Shown: in pieces, positions 9,740 through 21,042 of the stretch
How the letters are laid out: each line of letters begins with the position of its first letter
How positions within the stretch are numbered: position 1 is the first letter of the stretch
NCBI GenBank assembly: GCA_043228905.1
Contig: JBHGNT010000018.1
Span: 16,058,001-16,122,000 of the forward strand
From: Azolla caroliniana
Lineage: Eukaryota; Polypodiophyta
Reading direction: 5' to 3'
Length of the DNA stretch: 64,000 bases
The notes under the pieces: generated by a model
What the model was told of the DNA's origin: nothing
What the model saw: only the letters and a program-made list of their open reading frames with translations
Database searches by the model: none
Translations under genes and position numbers: made by a program

Positions 9740-10509
9740 TGTTGGGATTTCGGTCCCTCCGGATGGGATGTCCGGATGATGAAGACCCCGGTTACGGAGC
9801 CGGATGAAGAGTACCCGGATACGGACCCGGATGATGAAGACCCCGGTTACGGAGCCGGATGAAGAGTACCCGGATACGGATCCGGATGATGAAGACCCCG
9901 GTTACGGAGCCGGATGAAGAGTACCCGGATACGGACCCGGATGATGAAGACCCCGGTTACGGAGCCGGATGAAGAGTACCCGGATACGGATCCGGATGAT
10001 GAAGACCCCGGTTACGGAGCCGGATGACGAATGTACCCGGAGAGAGATTCGGATGCGGGGACATATTTGTGAATATGTTTGCTAAGAGCCCTTGTGGCTA
10101 TATTTGTAAATAGCCCGAAAGTCATATATGTATAAATATGACTTAGGGCAAACAGTTTATGTTGTTGCTCATTTTATGTTTTCAGCCGTGAGAGCGAAGT
10201 GAGAGCAGCCGAGAGAGAGAGGAAGTGAGAGAGAGAGGAAGAGGTCGACGCCTCTGTGTATTGCCGCCGCCTGTGGCGAAGACAGTGAGCTCAAGGTCGT
10301 TGCCTTGAAGCTTCACCATTGTACATCCCTGTTCATAGTGATAGTTGGAGTTGTGCACTCCCGTGGTTTTTCCCGTTTAGGGTTTTCCACATAAAACACT
10401 CTGTGTACTCTTCTCTCTCTATAGTCTTCGTGAACTTTGTATTTTCCTGTTTTCTGGAGTTGATCCTATTCCTCGGTTGTGGCCGAGAGCTGTTTTTTTT
10501 TTTTCAACA
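9740..10509 (+). repeat. 3' LTR of the young copia element
   Basis: 770 bp, preceded by the polypurine tract GAAGGGGGAG and followed by the target copy ATCTC. It is the same as the 5' LTR apart from the one substitution noted, including the number and order of the 55-bp repeats. Confidence 0.95.
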
Positions 10510-10545
10510 ATCTCTAGGTGGTTTTGTCTACTTCATTTGCTCACC

Positions 10546-11217
10546 ATGGCCAAGGACAGGCCTGCTATCAGTATCTGGTATCAAGCTTAGTACTACTTAC
10601 TCCTGTGTTGGTGTGTGGCAACACGACTGTGTCAAGATCATCGCGAATGACGCCCTCTTACATTGCCTTCACTGACACCGAGTGTCTTATTGGTGATGCA
10701 GCCAAGAAGCAAGTCACCATGAACCCTATCAATATAATTTTCGATGCCAAGCATCTTATTGGTAGCTAATTTTCTGTCTAGAGTGATATCAAGTTGTAGC
10801 CTTTCAAGGTTACTTCTGGACCCCTTGAAAAACCTATGATCACCGTACAGTATAAGGGAGAGGAGGAGGAGCTCGCATGTGAAGAGGTGTCCTCTATGGT
10901 TATTGTGAAAATGAAGGAGATTGTTGAGCCTTTTCTTGGAACTACTATCAAGCATATTGTGGTCATGATGCCTGCTTACTTCAATGACTCTCAGAGACAA
11001 GCCACAAACGATGACTGGTGTGATTTCTATTCTAAATGTAATGAGAATTATCAACAAACCAATGGTCTAGACAAGAAGGCCACCAATGTGGTGAAAGCCA
11101 CTACTAGAGATACAGCTCAAGACAACAATTGAGATTGATTCCCTTTATGAAGGGATTGATTTTTACTCCACCATCACAAGAGATAGGTTTGAGGAACTTA
11201 ACATGGATCTCTTTTGG
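10546..11217 (+). pseudogene. Hsp70 (cytosolic HSC70-type) gene fragment
   Basis: Begins with ATG-GCC-AAG (MAKDRPAIS) and follows the Hsp70 ATPase domain in pieces: [12 protein letters not shown], then [53 protein letters not shown], then [19 protein letters not shown] and finally [16 protein letters not shown]...[10 protein letters not shown]. Internal deletions and frameshifts join these blocks, and the C-terminal substrate-binding part is missing. The [11 protein letters not shown] stretch, where plant Hsc70 genes commonly have an intron, runs straight through, which suggests capture from spliced RNA. It lies downstream of an untranslated-looking leader split by the young copia (4800-4856, 10510-10545). 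Confidence 0.85.
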
Positions 11218-12205
11218 AAGTCTATGGGTGGAGCTGGTAGCTATGGTGAAGAAGAAGGCCATCACATATCAGGCTGATGAAGCATCTCCTAAAGCTTGGC
11301 AACCTGATTCATTTGGCCACGCAGCAGCAAAATCAAAGAGATCAGCGCCATTGCCGTTGCAGCTGCCATGGTTAGATCGTGTTCTCCATCCAAAGTTTCA
11401 ACAGCATCTGGCACAATCACACTACTAAAATTCAATCCAGGTGGAATTACCATCATGCAAGGCATGTATCATCCATAGCAACTCACACCTCTTCGCACGA
11501 AGCCTAAAAAATCCTCTCCAGCATCGAGAGGGCAAGAATGATGGGCTTATGTGGGTTGTTGAAAAACCACTTTATTTCTGACCAGATTGGAAATTGAGAA
11601 GGCTGGAATACCAATTCAAGAGCCGAGGAGAAAAGGAAGAGGAAGAAATAGAAGCAATGAAGAGGAAGGAGAAGCAACAACAATCGAAGAAGAGGACAGA
11701 AGAGGAGAAAGAAGGGAAGCGCGCAAACGGCAAACGAAAAAAGGACTAAAGGACAAAAAAAAGGACTAAAGAATTTGAAAACAGGAGGGCCCATGACTAA
11801 GTTTCATAAGGGTAGTTAATATAATTTTAGAAAAAACCTGAGGGGTAGGACATAGAATTTCGGAAACACAAGGATAGAAAAACTCATCACTACTCACACT
11901 AAGGAAGAAAAACATATAGATATATACACACCCACATACACCCACAATCATTGATAAACCTAAATGACGGTACCACAGTGGATAAGACGATTGGTGTGCA
12001 ATCCAATCATGCGATATTTTGACCGAATGAGAAGGTTCGGGTCAAGCCAGCTCCGATCGAAGTTATCGATCATAGAGCAGTAATTCAGTCGAGGGATTTT
12101 TGATCGTGAGAGAAGAGAAGACCGATGGAGTTCTAGTCAACGAGAGTTTTTCGGCATCGGCTTGTGGGTTCAACGTGCAATGCACTGTCCCACAGGCGTT
12201 GCAAG
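11218..12205 (+). other. Internal part of the gene-carrying LTR element, mostly unassigned
   Basis: No protein family recognised. The stretch at 11590-11770 is purine-rich (GAA/AGA repeats) and gives only a low-complexity Lys/Glu/Arg frame. A tRNA-like block is listed separately at 11970-12050. The last 30 bp before the right LTR are not purine-rich. Confidence 0.5.
11970..12050 (+). repeat. Possible tRNA-derived SINE head
   Basis: AGTGGATAAGACG (from 11977) resembles a pol III box A and GGTTCGGGTC (12034) resembles box B, with 57 bp between their starts. No acceptor stem is apparent, so it is not a tRNA gene. The call rests on these two short motifs only. Confidence 0.3.
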
Positions 12206-12540
12206 TGTTATCCGTATAGGTGTACGGGAGGGTTAAGGTGTAATGTGTATGGTGTGTAAAGTCTAAGGTGTGTAATGTGTATGAGTGTGTGAGGATGAGT
12301 ATGTGTATGGACACATGCACAATTATGTGCATGTGTACAAGAATGCGTAACGGTCTTATTTATAACGGTCATGTGACCGTTACATTAGATGTATTATATA
12401 AAGCCCTTATGGGCATGTAATGAATATACTCTTTTCCCCTCTCATTTGATGTCGTTTCTTATTTTCAATCTCTCCTTCTCTCTCTCTATCGTAACCCCCT
12501 TGGGAGGGGGGTGAAGCCTTCACCCCCCACCCCAACAACA
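12206..12540 (+). repeat. Right LTR of the gene-carrying element
   Basis: 335 bp, TGTTATCC to AACAACA, followed by the target copy GAGGT. It has a TATA box (ATTATATAAAGCCC near 12390-12404). It differs from the left LTR by an extra block of about 32 bp and a C-rich insertion near the end, so the insertion is clearly older than the copia nested within it. Confidence 0.8.
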
Positions 12541-13726
12541 GAGGTCGAAGTCAAGGGGGAGGCCTACGTGCTTCTATTGTGAGAAGCCCAGACACTTCCA
12601 GAAGAATTGTCGACACTTCCAGAAGGAGAAAGGGGGAGCCGACAATGCCGACTCGAAGAAGGGTCCGGACTGGAAGAGTTCGGATCAGAAAGGAACATTG
12701 GCAATTGCAACAAGTGAAGAATTGTTGCTTATCACCGAGGAGAACGAGTTACATCTTGTCAGCGACGAAAAGACGTGGGTGGTCGACTCCCGAGCGTCGT
12801 TCCATCTGACCCCCGACCGGAAGTGTTTCACATATTATGTAGCCGGAGATCATGGGTGTGTAAGGATGGGAAACGAAGGTGTATGCCGAACTGTCGGCAT
12901 AGGAGATGTGTATTTGACTACATCAACCTTTGGCAAACTATTGTTGAAAGATGTCTGACACATTCTGGAGGTTCAACTGAACCTGATATCAGCCGGTCAG
13001 CTAGATGATGAAGGCTACACCGATATCATCTAGAATGGAGTCATGAAGTTTAGCAAAGGGAGCCTGATCGTGGACTGAGCCCAGAAGATCAACACCTTGT
13101 ACTTGATGCATGCTTGGATATGCCTGGAGGAAGTGAACATAGCTTCCAACATTGCCAGTGAGTTGTGGCACAAGAGGTTGTGCCACATGAGCAAGAAAGG
13201 GATGCGTAAACTTGTTGAGGACAACCTCATTCTGGAGGTGAAATGTGAGCAACTTGAGAGGTGCACCGACTGCTTGATCGGCAAGCAAAACCAAACCTCT
13301 TTCCAGATCAGACCACCAACGAGACGAAAAGAACCACTAGAGCTTTTGCATACTGATGTATGCCAAGTGGACACGAAGTCCCATGCTAGGTCACAGTACT
13401 TCATGACGTTCATAGATGACCACAACAGGAAGTTGTGGGTCTCACCACTGACGACGAAGCATCAGGTATTGACCGTCTTCAAGGAGCTCCATGCAAGAGT
13501 AGAAAGAGAAATCGGTCAGAAGTTGAAGGTAGTTTGAGCCGACAATGGTGGAGAGTACCAAGGACAGTTCAAGGAATACTGCCGATCAAAAGGAATACCG
13601 TGCCAAAGATGTCGGAGCTAAACGGATTGGCTGAAAGGATGAACCGGACTATAATGGAGAGAGTCCACAGAGCATGCTAGCACCCTACGTAATGACGACG
13701 ACCTACGTGATAAACAGATCACCCTC

Positions 13727-13747
13727 AGGGTTTAGGGTTTAGGGTTT
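13727..13747 (+). repeat. Interstitial telomere-type repeat, (AGGGTTT)3
   Basis: Three exact 7-bp plant telomere units stand between ATCACCCTC and CCATACC in the integrase region. In the intact relative the same place encodes SVPLDGDTP (7590-7617). Roughly 20 bp of coding sequence is replaced by about the same length of telomere repeat. Confidence 0.9.
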
Positions 13748-14300
13748 CCATACCGTAGAGAATATGGACCGGTAAAGGCGTGTCTTATCGGCATCTGAAT
13801 GTATTTAGTTGTGTCGCATACATACATGTAGCAAAGGACATGAGAGTGAAATTAGATCCGAAGTCCCGGCCATGCATATTCCTTAGGTAAGACGATGATG
13901 AGTTTGGCTACTGAGTGTGGGACTTGGTTGACAATAAGGTCTTGGTTAACAAGAAGGTCTTCCGGAGTTGAGACATAGTCTTCATGGAAGACAAGACCAT
14001 TGCCGACTGGGAGTCGGAGAAGAAGACAATGGATTCCAGATCAACCGGCCGAGATCGGTTAAAGGATATAGGAACCCATCCAACCGGAAGCCGGATGACA
14101 CTCGATAGACCGACCGGTTCTGGAAAAGGAACCGAATCGACCAAAGAAGATCCGGACACCGAAACCCGACAAGATCCCAAACCGGAGTCGGATGAAGAAC
14201 CAGTGTAAGAGAACCAAGGAAGAAGATATCCTCTCAGGGAGAGAAGAGCCCCCCTTGAGATTTCCGGAAGAATAGTGCATATTGTTAACTGAAGAGGGGG

Positions 14301-14642
14301 AGCCGGAAAGCTTTGAAGAAGCAAAGAACAACACCACAACCACAACTAGTTAAGTGCCATAAAGGATGAGAGGGATTCCCTGTATGAGAACCACACATAT
14401 GAATTGATAGAGCTGCCGAAAGGAAAGAGAGCACTCCGGAACAAGTAGGTGTACAAGCTGAAATCGGGGGGAGCCGGAAAGCTTTGAAGAAGCAAAGAAC
14501 GACACCACAACCACAACCACAACTAGTTAAGTGCCATAAAGGATGAGAGGGATTCTCTGTATGAGAACCACACATATGAATTGATAGAGCTGCTGAAAGG
14601 AAAGAGAGCACTCCGGAACAAGTAGGTGTACAAGCTGAAATC
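14301..14642 (+). repeat. 171-bp tandem duplication in copia linker/RT region
   Basis: AGCCGGAAAG starts at 14301 and again at 14472. Each unit runs through the acidic linker into the start of RT and includes the same TAG after AACAAG. The second unit has an extra CCACAA triplet pair. Confidence 0.9.
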
Positions 14643-14731
14643 GGGAGACGCTAGAAATCCACCAAGGTACAAAGCCCGCATTGAGAAAGGAGTGGATTTC
14701 GATGATATATTTGCCTCGGTAGTAAAGATGA

Positions 14732-15181
14732 TGTTGAGAATCAAGCTCAACATAGTGCAATGTGTGAACACACCTTTTGAGAATCTATGATTACTCAAAG
14801 GTCAAGAGTCACACCACTACTCTCTACACATTAACCATGTGTCATAGAATCATATTCTATGACACATAAATAATGAGTTACATATTCCCCATGACTATGA
14901 GTCTTCACATTCCCTGAGAGAGAGTAGTTGTTGTAGTTAGTTAATGAAGAGAGAGGGTGACTATATATAAAGCACCCTTCTCCTACTTTATACTATGTTG
15001 GGTGGGACTCCTTGTAATGCTACATTTTGTATCTACTATTCTACTTGTGAATATACACCTTCTCTTGAGTATTCCTTTTTCTATCTATCTTGTGTTCTCT
15101 CTTCTCTCCTCTAATTCCTCTCACACATACACATAACACACATCTCTTCCGCTACACAAGAATCATACCCGATTCTTTATA
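14732..15181 (+). mobile_element. Solo LTR (third copia-like LTR family)
   Basis: 450 bp from TGTTGAGAATC to TTCTTTATA, flanked by GATGA at 14727-14731 and 15182-15186. It interrupts RT between AAGATGA and CATCCATCC. It has a TATA box (CTATATATAAAGC near 14962) and starts with a 7-bp inverted repeat, TGTTGAG...CTCAACA. No internal region is present, so it is the product of LTR-LTR recombination. It ends in TA where CA is expected, probably a point change. A partial relative lies at 47377-47557. Confidence 0.85.
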
Positions 15182-16414
15182 GATGACATCCATCCAAACG
15201 GTGTTGAGCATTGCAACAAGCATGGACCTCGAGGTTGAGCAGTTAGACATCAAGACGATGTTCCTGTATGGTGACCTCAAAGAAGAGATCTACATGCAAC
15301 AGTCAGAGGGATTTGTCAAGAAAGAGAAGGAGCACCTAGTGTGCTGGTTGAAGAAGAGCTTATGCAGACTGATGCAAGCTCCCGGCAATGGTGCCGAAAG
15401 TTCGACTCCTTCATGATCAACCAAGGATACCACAAGACGCAGGTTGACCACTACGTGTTCGTGAAGAAATTTGACAGAGGCGACTTCCTAATACTCCTGT
15501 TGTATGTGGACAACATGCTAATCATCGGACCGAACTGAATCAAAATCGGGAATTTGAAGAAGGCTTTGCACCGGACCTTCTCAATGCAAGATCTGGGTCT
15601 AGCGAGACAGATATTCGGGATGCACATAGTCCGGGACCGGACGAAGAAGTTATTGTGGTTGTCACAGAAGAAGTACGTGACCAAGGTGCTCGAAAGGTTT
15701 AGCATGTCGAATGCGAAGCCGGTCGGGTTGACACTTCTATCAAATTGCAAGATTTTTGAAAAACAAAGCTCGAACACAAAGGCAGAGAAGTCGGAAATGA
15801 TGAAGATACCGTATGCCTCTGTAGTCGGAGTGGTCAGCCGGTTCATGAGCAATGCGGGAAAGTGGATACTTTGGTACTTGAAAGGCACCTCGAACATGTG
15901 CCTCCAATTCGGCTCCGGTAAACCCCTATTGGAAGGCTTTACGGATTCGGACATGTCGGCTGATGTAGATACCAACCGGTCCATGTCCGGATACATCATG
16001 ACTTATGCAGGGGGAGCAGTATCATGGCAATCAAGACTGCATAAATCGGTGGCATTGTCGACAACGGAAGCGGAATACATGGTGGTTGTAGAAGCCAACA
16101 AGGAAGTATTTTGGATGAAGGACTTCATCGAAGAGCTAGGGATCCGACAGGAGGAATATTGGCTCTACTACGATAGTCAAAGTGCCATCCACCTTGCAAA
16201 GAATGCGGTCTACCACTCTCGGACGAAGCACATCCAAAGAAGATATCACTAGCTTCAGGAAAAGGTAGAAGACCAAGACTTTGCTCTCACAAAGATCCAT
16301 ACGGAGGAGAACGGATTGGATATGCTGACCAAAGTGTTGTCAACCGACAAGCTGAACGCATGTCAGAGACGAATCAGACTAACGAAGACCCCATACCGGA
16401 GTGAAGGGAGAGAT

Positions 16415-16980
16415 TGTTGAGATACCAGTCCCTTCGGATGGGGATCGGAGAAGCTGGAGAAGAATGAACCAGATCGGAGTGTCCGGAAGGATATCCGAAA
16501 ACCGGATTAGATGCACCTGAAAGGGGTTCGGTTGGATCTTATATGAACCGGAAGAGAGATAGATATGTAAATATGTTTCTTATGGGCTGTTGAGGTCACA
16601 TTTGTAAATAGTCCATAAGTTATATGAGTATAAATATAACTAGGGCAAATGGTTGCATATATGTAGTTGTTGTATTGTTGTACATAGGGAGTGATAGAGA
16701 GACAAAGAGAGAGTGAGAGAAACAGAAAACATTTCATGTTGTAACCGTCGGTTGGTGAAGACAAAGCTTGAGATCATTGCCTATGAGTCTCCCATTGTAC
16801 CCTTCCTCTCTATAGTGAGTCTGCTCGAAGTTAGAGAACTCCCGTGGTTTTGCCTCTCGAGGTTTTCCACGTTAATATTCTGTGTCATCTTATATCATGT
16901 GCAAGTGTTCATCAATCTACTTTGTCTTTTTTATTTCTTCCATTGTGTGGTTGAAACTCGGTTGTGGCCGATTACTTACA
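16415..16980 (+). repeat. 3' LTR of the old plus-strand copia
   Basis: 566 bp from TGTTGAGATACCAG to ATTACTTACA, directly after the purine tract GAAGGGAGAGAT. It contains the TATA dyad in its T/A form (16619-16640), a leader hairpin (CCTC-TC-GAGG near 16853-16862) and the CTCGG-TTGTGG-CCGA stem near 16958. The 5' LTR was lost or lies beyond the minus-strand insertions at the left. Confidence 0.85.
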
Positions 16981-17615
16981 AACATAAGAAATTACTAGCA
17001 TGTCCCTTTTTGGTAACTCCTTAAAACACAAGGGATTATTTTGGGTAAATACTTATGATGTCCCAACTTTTGAAAAGTTGAGAGTAATCTGAATATCCCT
17101 CGGTAGTATGGTGATAAATATGCAGTGTAGTTTCGGTGCTATTCCTTAACAATAGAAACACTAATCTGAAGTCAATTCGAATGCAATCCATGTATCATTT
17201 AGCTACGCAGAGTTCAAAAAGAGACGTATAGGCTGCCTACCGATCCTTTTATCGGGCATTAGTTTTACTTTTCACGGCAAGATGATTGTCTGTGTTAGGT
17301 GACAGGCAGCTGGTGTAGAATAGGAGTGGGGTTGGTCAAGGTGGGCGAGGCCGTCCGCCCAAGGTAAGGTTATGGAGAACTGCCCAAAATGGAATATGGG
17401 GTCACTTGGGTTCAGGGGTATTCTCAGTAATTTTGTGAAAGCGTGGTTTTAGTGAGAGGGGTATGCGGGGAATAAAAGAAATGGAGAGGGGTGAATTTTC
17501 TGGTTAATTTGCGCCCCCCCCCCCCCCTTCCTCAGAGCTATGGCTATGGCGATGGCGATGGCGATGGCGTGCTGCAGCAAACAGAGCTAGAGAAGAACTT
17601 CCCCCCCCATCTTGG
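16981..17615 (+). promoter_or_regulatory. Upstream region and 5' leader of the MTB gene
   Basis: No gene here. It contains a run of 14 C (17514-17527), a GATGGC triplet-pair repeat (about 17543-17568) and a second C-run just before the start codon. No clear TATA box stands out. The region begins right after a copia LTR, so the gene's proximal promoter is at most about 600 bp from retrotransposon DNA. Confidence 0.4.
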
Positions 17616-20600
17616 ATGGAGGCCTCTGGGAGGCGACGTGGGCGATGGGACGAACCTGAGCCTGAGAAGCGCCCATGGCATAGTACTCCAGACATCGCAG
17701 TTGCAGCCGGAGAGATATCAGACCAAAGAGAAGAGGAAAGGCCAGAAGAACAAGAAATAGAAGTCGAAAGAGGAAAGAGAGAAGAAGAAGGAGAAGAAGA
17801 AGAAGAAGAAGATATGGTATCAGGCGGTGGAAGCAGCGGAGACAAAGGTATGGATAGTTTTATGTCTATTAAAAATAGAGATGGTAACTTTGAAGAGAGA
17901 GCAAGGGCAAGTGGGAAAATCCAGGATGATGATGAGGATGATGATAAAATTATGGTAGAGAAGAATGAGTTGTATATGAGGGAGGTGGATGTGGTTAGAT
18001 TTAGTAAAAGTAGAGGTGTTAGTGTTGAAGTGAGGGATGAATTGTGTATTCGAGAGGTGTACAATGTTAGATCTAGTAAAACTAGAGATAGTAGCATTGA
18101 ACCGAGAGGGAGATTGAGTGGTAAAATTGAGGATGAAGATGATGATAACGATGAGAAAAGCCGGGCAGAATGGGATGACTTGTATAGAGAGGAAGAGGAT
18201 CATGATAAGAAGAGGGGATGGAAAGATAATTCAAAACTGGGACGTGGTGGGAAGAGGTCATGGAGTCCTGACACAAGACGGAGAAGCAGGATGGATTATG
18301 ATGATTTTGATCGAGATGTATCGGATGATAGGAGGGATGAAAGGGTCTATAGAAGAGACAGGGATCATCATAGGGATATGGATAGAGATAGGGACAGAGA
18401 TAGGGATCATCATAGGGATAGAGATAGGGACAGGGATAGGGATAGAGATAGAGATAGAGATAGAGATAGGGACACTGGATTCCATCGCGAAAGAGATTCG
18501 GATTTCAGAACCCGGGAATCTTTCCATGATGAAAGCGAGTTTATTAGAGATAGGGTTAGAGATAGGGAGCTACACAGGCAGAAAGACGGGCCAAAAGAAA
18601 AAGAAAAGGATGTTGAGTATAATTATGAAAGAGATGCATGGGAGACTCCGAGGCAAGATGGCGAGAGACCTACAAGAAGCCACAAAGATGGAGAAAGGAA
18701 AGATAAAGATAGAGGTAGTCCACAAAACTCTGGTATTATGAGTGACAATATAGATAGAGGAGATCTTGGCCGTACTTCACCATTTATATCAGGAAGGGAG
18801 AATGGACCCTCGGGAGAATACTTTGGAAACAATGGTGATGATGATTGGATTGGCGACAAAAGAATGCGACTTGGGGAAGGCGAATTCCGTGATAGGTATT
18901 TTGAAGAGGAAGGTACACCTGGTCTAGATCAAAATTTTGGTTATGGTGGAAGGTCGAGAATATCTAAAGGATCCCAGGGTCAACGAGGCCGGGGAGGTGG
19001 CCCAAGTGGTAATGATGGTCGATCGCCCTTTCCTAGCAATCAAGGTTCAATGATGAGAGAGATGCAATATGGTGGAAAGATGGGAAGGGGTAGAGGGGGA
19101 TGGAAAGGAGGAAGAGGTGGCGGTGGTAGAGATGGTCAAAGAGGTAGCGGAATCCCACCACCTATGATGGGACCAGGTCCTGGCCCAGTTCCGCTTCCTG
19201 GTTCTGGACCCGGTGCAGTCATGGTGCCTCACTTTGGAGGGCATATGGGGCCACCTGGGTCTATACCAGTAATGGGTCCAGGTGGTTTTCCAATACCCCC
19301 TTATGGTGGATGGAATGGAGGTCGAGGAGTTGGTGATATTGGCATGCATCATGGCCTTCCTGGCCCTACTAATATACATTCTCAAGGTGCTCGATTTGGT
19401 CCAAATATGAGTCCAGGTCCTGCACACAATGTGTTTTATAATTCCCCCGGGCCTGGAAGAGGGGCATCAAATGTTCTTCATGGACCACCTTATGGAGGAG
19501 GGCCTTCTTTTGGAGGTCGTGGAATGATGCCTGAGAGCCCTTCCAACCACATGATGCCTAAGGTCAATGCCCCTGCTGGATTGGCTCCATCAAGAGGGGA
19601 ACAAAATGATTATGCCCAGCATTTTGTTGACACCGGCTTACGGCCTCAAAATTTCATTCGTGATGTGGATCTAAGCGATCGGTTTGAGGAATACCCCAAG
19701 TTGAAGGAGCTTATCACAAGGAAAGACAAACTTGTTTCAGACAATGCTTGTCCACCTATGTATATGCAAATGGATCTTCGTACGACTGAACTTTCTCCTG
19801 AGATTTTTGGCACCAAGTTTGATGTTATACTAGTGGATCCACCTTGGGAAGAATATGTGCGTCGGGCACCAGGTGTCGGTGACTCTATGGAATGGTGGAC
19901 ATTTGAAGAGATACAAAATCTCCGAATCGAAGTAATATCGCTTATCACTGCATGACTGAATTCTAATTGAGACAGCTGTAACTTGTTAATTTTTTCGTAG
20001 GCAATTGCAGATACACCATCTTTTATCTTTTTGTGGGTTGGAGATGCTGAAGGCCTTGACCAAGGAAGACATTGCCTTAAGAAGGTCTGGTATTTATTTT
20101 TTGTCATCTACTTTTGAATTAAGGGATAAAACATGGATTTCATACACTTATTGACATGATTTGGCAGTGGGGTTTTCGAAGATGTGAAGATATATGCTGG
20201 GTGAAGACAAACAGAGAGAATCCAACACCAGCCTTGCGCCATGATGCAAGCACTGTTCTTCAACATTCCAAAGTAAGCTGCAGAAAGTTAGGTTGGGTTC
20301 ATAGATAAGTTTTAGTAGCCTTATATAAGAAGTATCTGATTATGCATTCTGTGGCAGGAGCACTGTTTGATGGGAATTCGAGGCACAGTTCGGCGAAGTA
20401 CAGATGGACATATTATTCATGCAAACATTGACACTGATATCATTATCTCTGAAGAACCATCTTATGGTAAATATGACACTCATTTGATTTATCACCCAAT
20501 ATTGCTTCGTATTACTACATGAAGTCTGCTAGACTTGGCTTTCCCTCACCTCCACATCTTTGGGAATATGTATCTGGCAATCATCACATATATCTACATC

Positions 20601-20986
20601 TACATCTACAACTATATCTATTTCTTTATATGTATCTATGTATCTATGTATCTATGTATCTATGTATCTATGTATCTATCTATATATGTATATATCTACA
20701 TCTACATGTGTATGTATACAACCATTAGCTGCGTTAAGACTTGCACACATCTTTATTCACATAAATACAACCCATTGTCAAGTATATCAATCAGAAAGGT
20801 GCCATGGTTATGGCATCAGAAAATGCAGAACCATTCATTGCTCATATTGATGACCTTTGCCTCTGATAATTAGTTAAAAGACATGTATTTCATGTATAAA
20901 GTACGGTTTAGATCAGATATTCTAAAACATACTCTTCATAATCTTCTGTATTTAATGTATTCCAAGTATTTTGCGTTTTAAAAAAA

Positions 20987-21042
<56 letters not shown>

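Larger units (their letters stand above)
4857..10509 (+). mobile_element. Young, intact Ty1/copia retrotransposon
   Basis: 5653-bp element with two 770-bp LTRs (4857-5626, 9740-10509), primer site TGGTATCAGAGC at 5630-5641, polypurine tract AAGGGGGAG just before 9740, and target duplication ATCTC at 4852-4856 and 10510-10514. I found a single LTR difference: G in CCACGTAAAAC near 5510, A at 10391. The internal frame is unbroken. All parts needed for autonomous movement are present, so this copy may still be active. Confidence 0.95.
4033..12540 (+). mobile_element. Non-autonomous LTR element carrying host gene fragments
   Basis: Direct terminal repeats at 4033-4324 and 12206-12540 both begin TGTTATCC and end AACAACA. 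They are flanked by the 5-bp duplication GAGGT (4028-4032, 12541-12545), which is inside a copia gag. After removal of the nested copia (4857-10509) about 2.2 kb of internal sequence remains. I find no gag, pol or integrase in it, only an F-box fragment, an Hsp70 fragment and unassigned DNA. I see no clear primer-binding site after the left LTR and no strong polypurine tract before the right one, so it is either decayed or mobilised in trans. Strand is taken from the TATA box direction in the LTR. A LARD- or TRIM-like element is the best description. Confidence 0.75.
12541..16414 (+). pseudogene. Decayed copia gag-pol, 3' part of the element begun at 3829
   Basis: Resumes with the zinc knuckle CFYCEKPRHFQKNC (12570-12610). 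The protease site reads DSRASFHLT, with Gly of DSGA lost. The pre-integrase and integrase core follow at 13097-13537, ending at TGA 13535-13537. A telomere-type tract replaces coding sequence at 13727-13747. A second TGA lies at 13969-13971. The acidic linker contains a 171-bp tandem duplication (14301-14642). An LTR of another family sits in RT at 14732-15181. RT resumes at 15182 with LLLYVDNMLII (second Asp of YVDD changed to Asn). RNase H runs to 16250 (TDSDMSADVD, TEAEYMV, YDSQSAI). It cannot encode an active polyprotein. Confidence 0.9.

Noticed and set aside
10319-10675. Frame running from the 3' LTR into the Hsp70 fragment
   Set aside because: It crosses an LTR boundary and is not homologous in the LTR part; only the downstream Hsp70 similarity is real.
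11587-11769. Lys/Arg/Glu-rich frame in the gene-carrying element
   Set aside because: Low-complexity purine-rich tract; no family recognised.
18118-18741. A 207-codon frame within MTB exon 1
   Set aside because: It is a frame shadow of the Arg-Asp repeat region; the homologous frame is the one starting at 17616.
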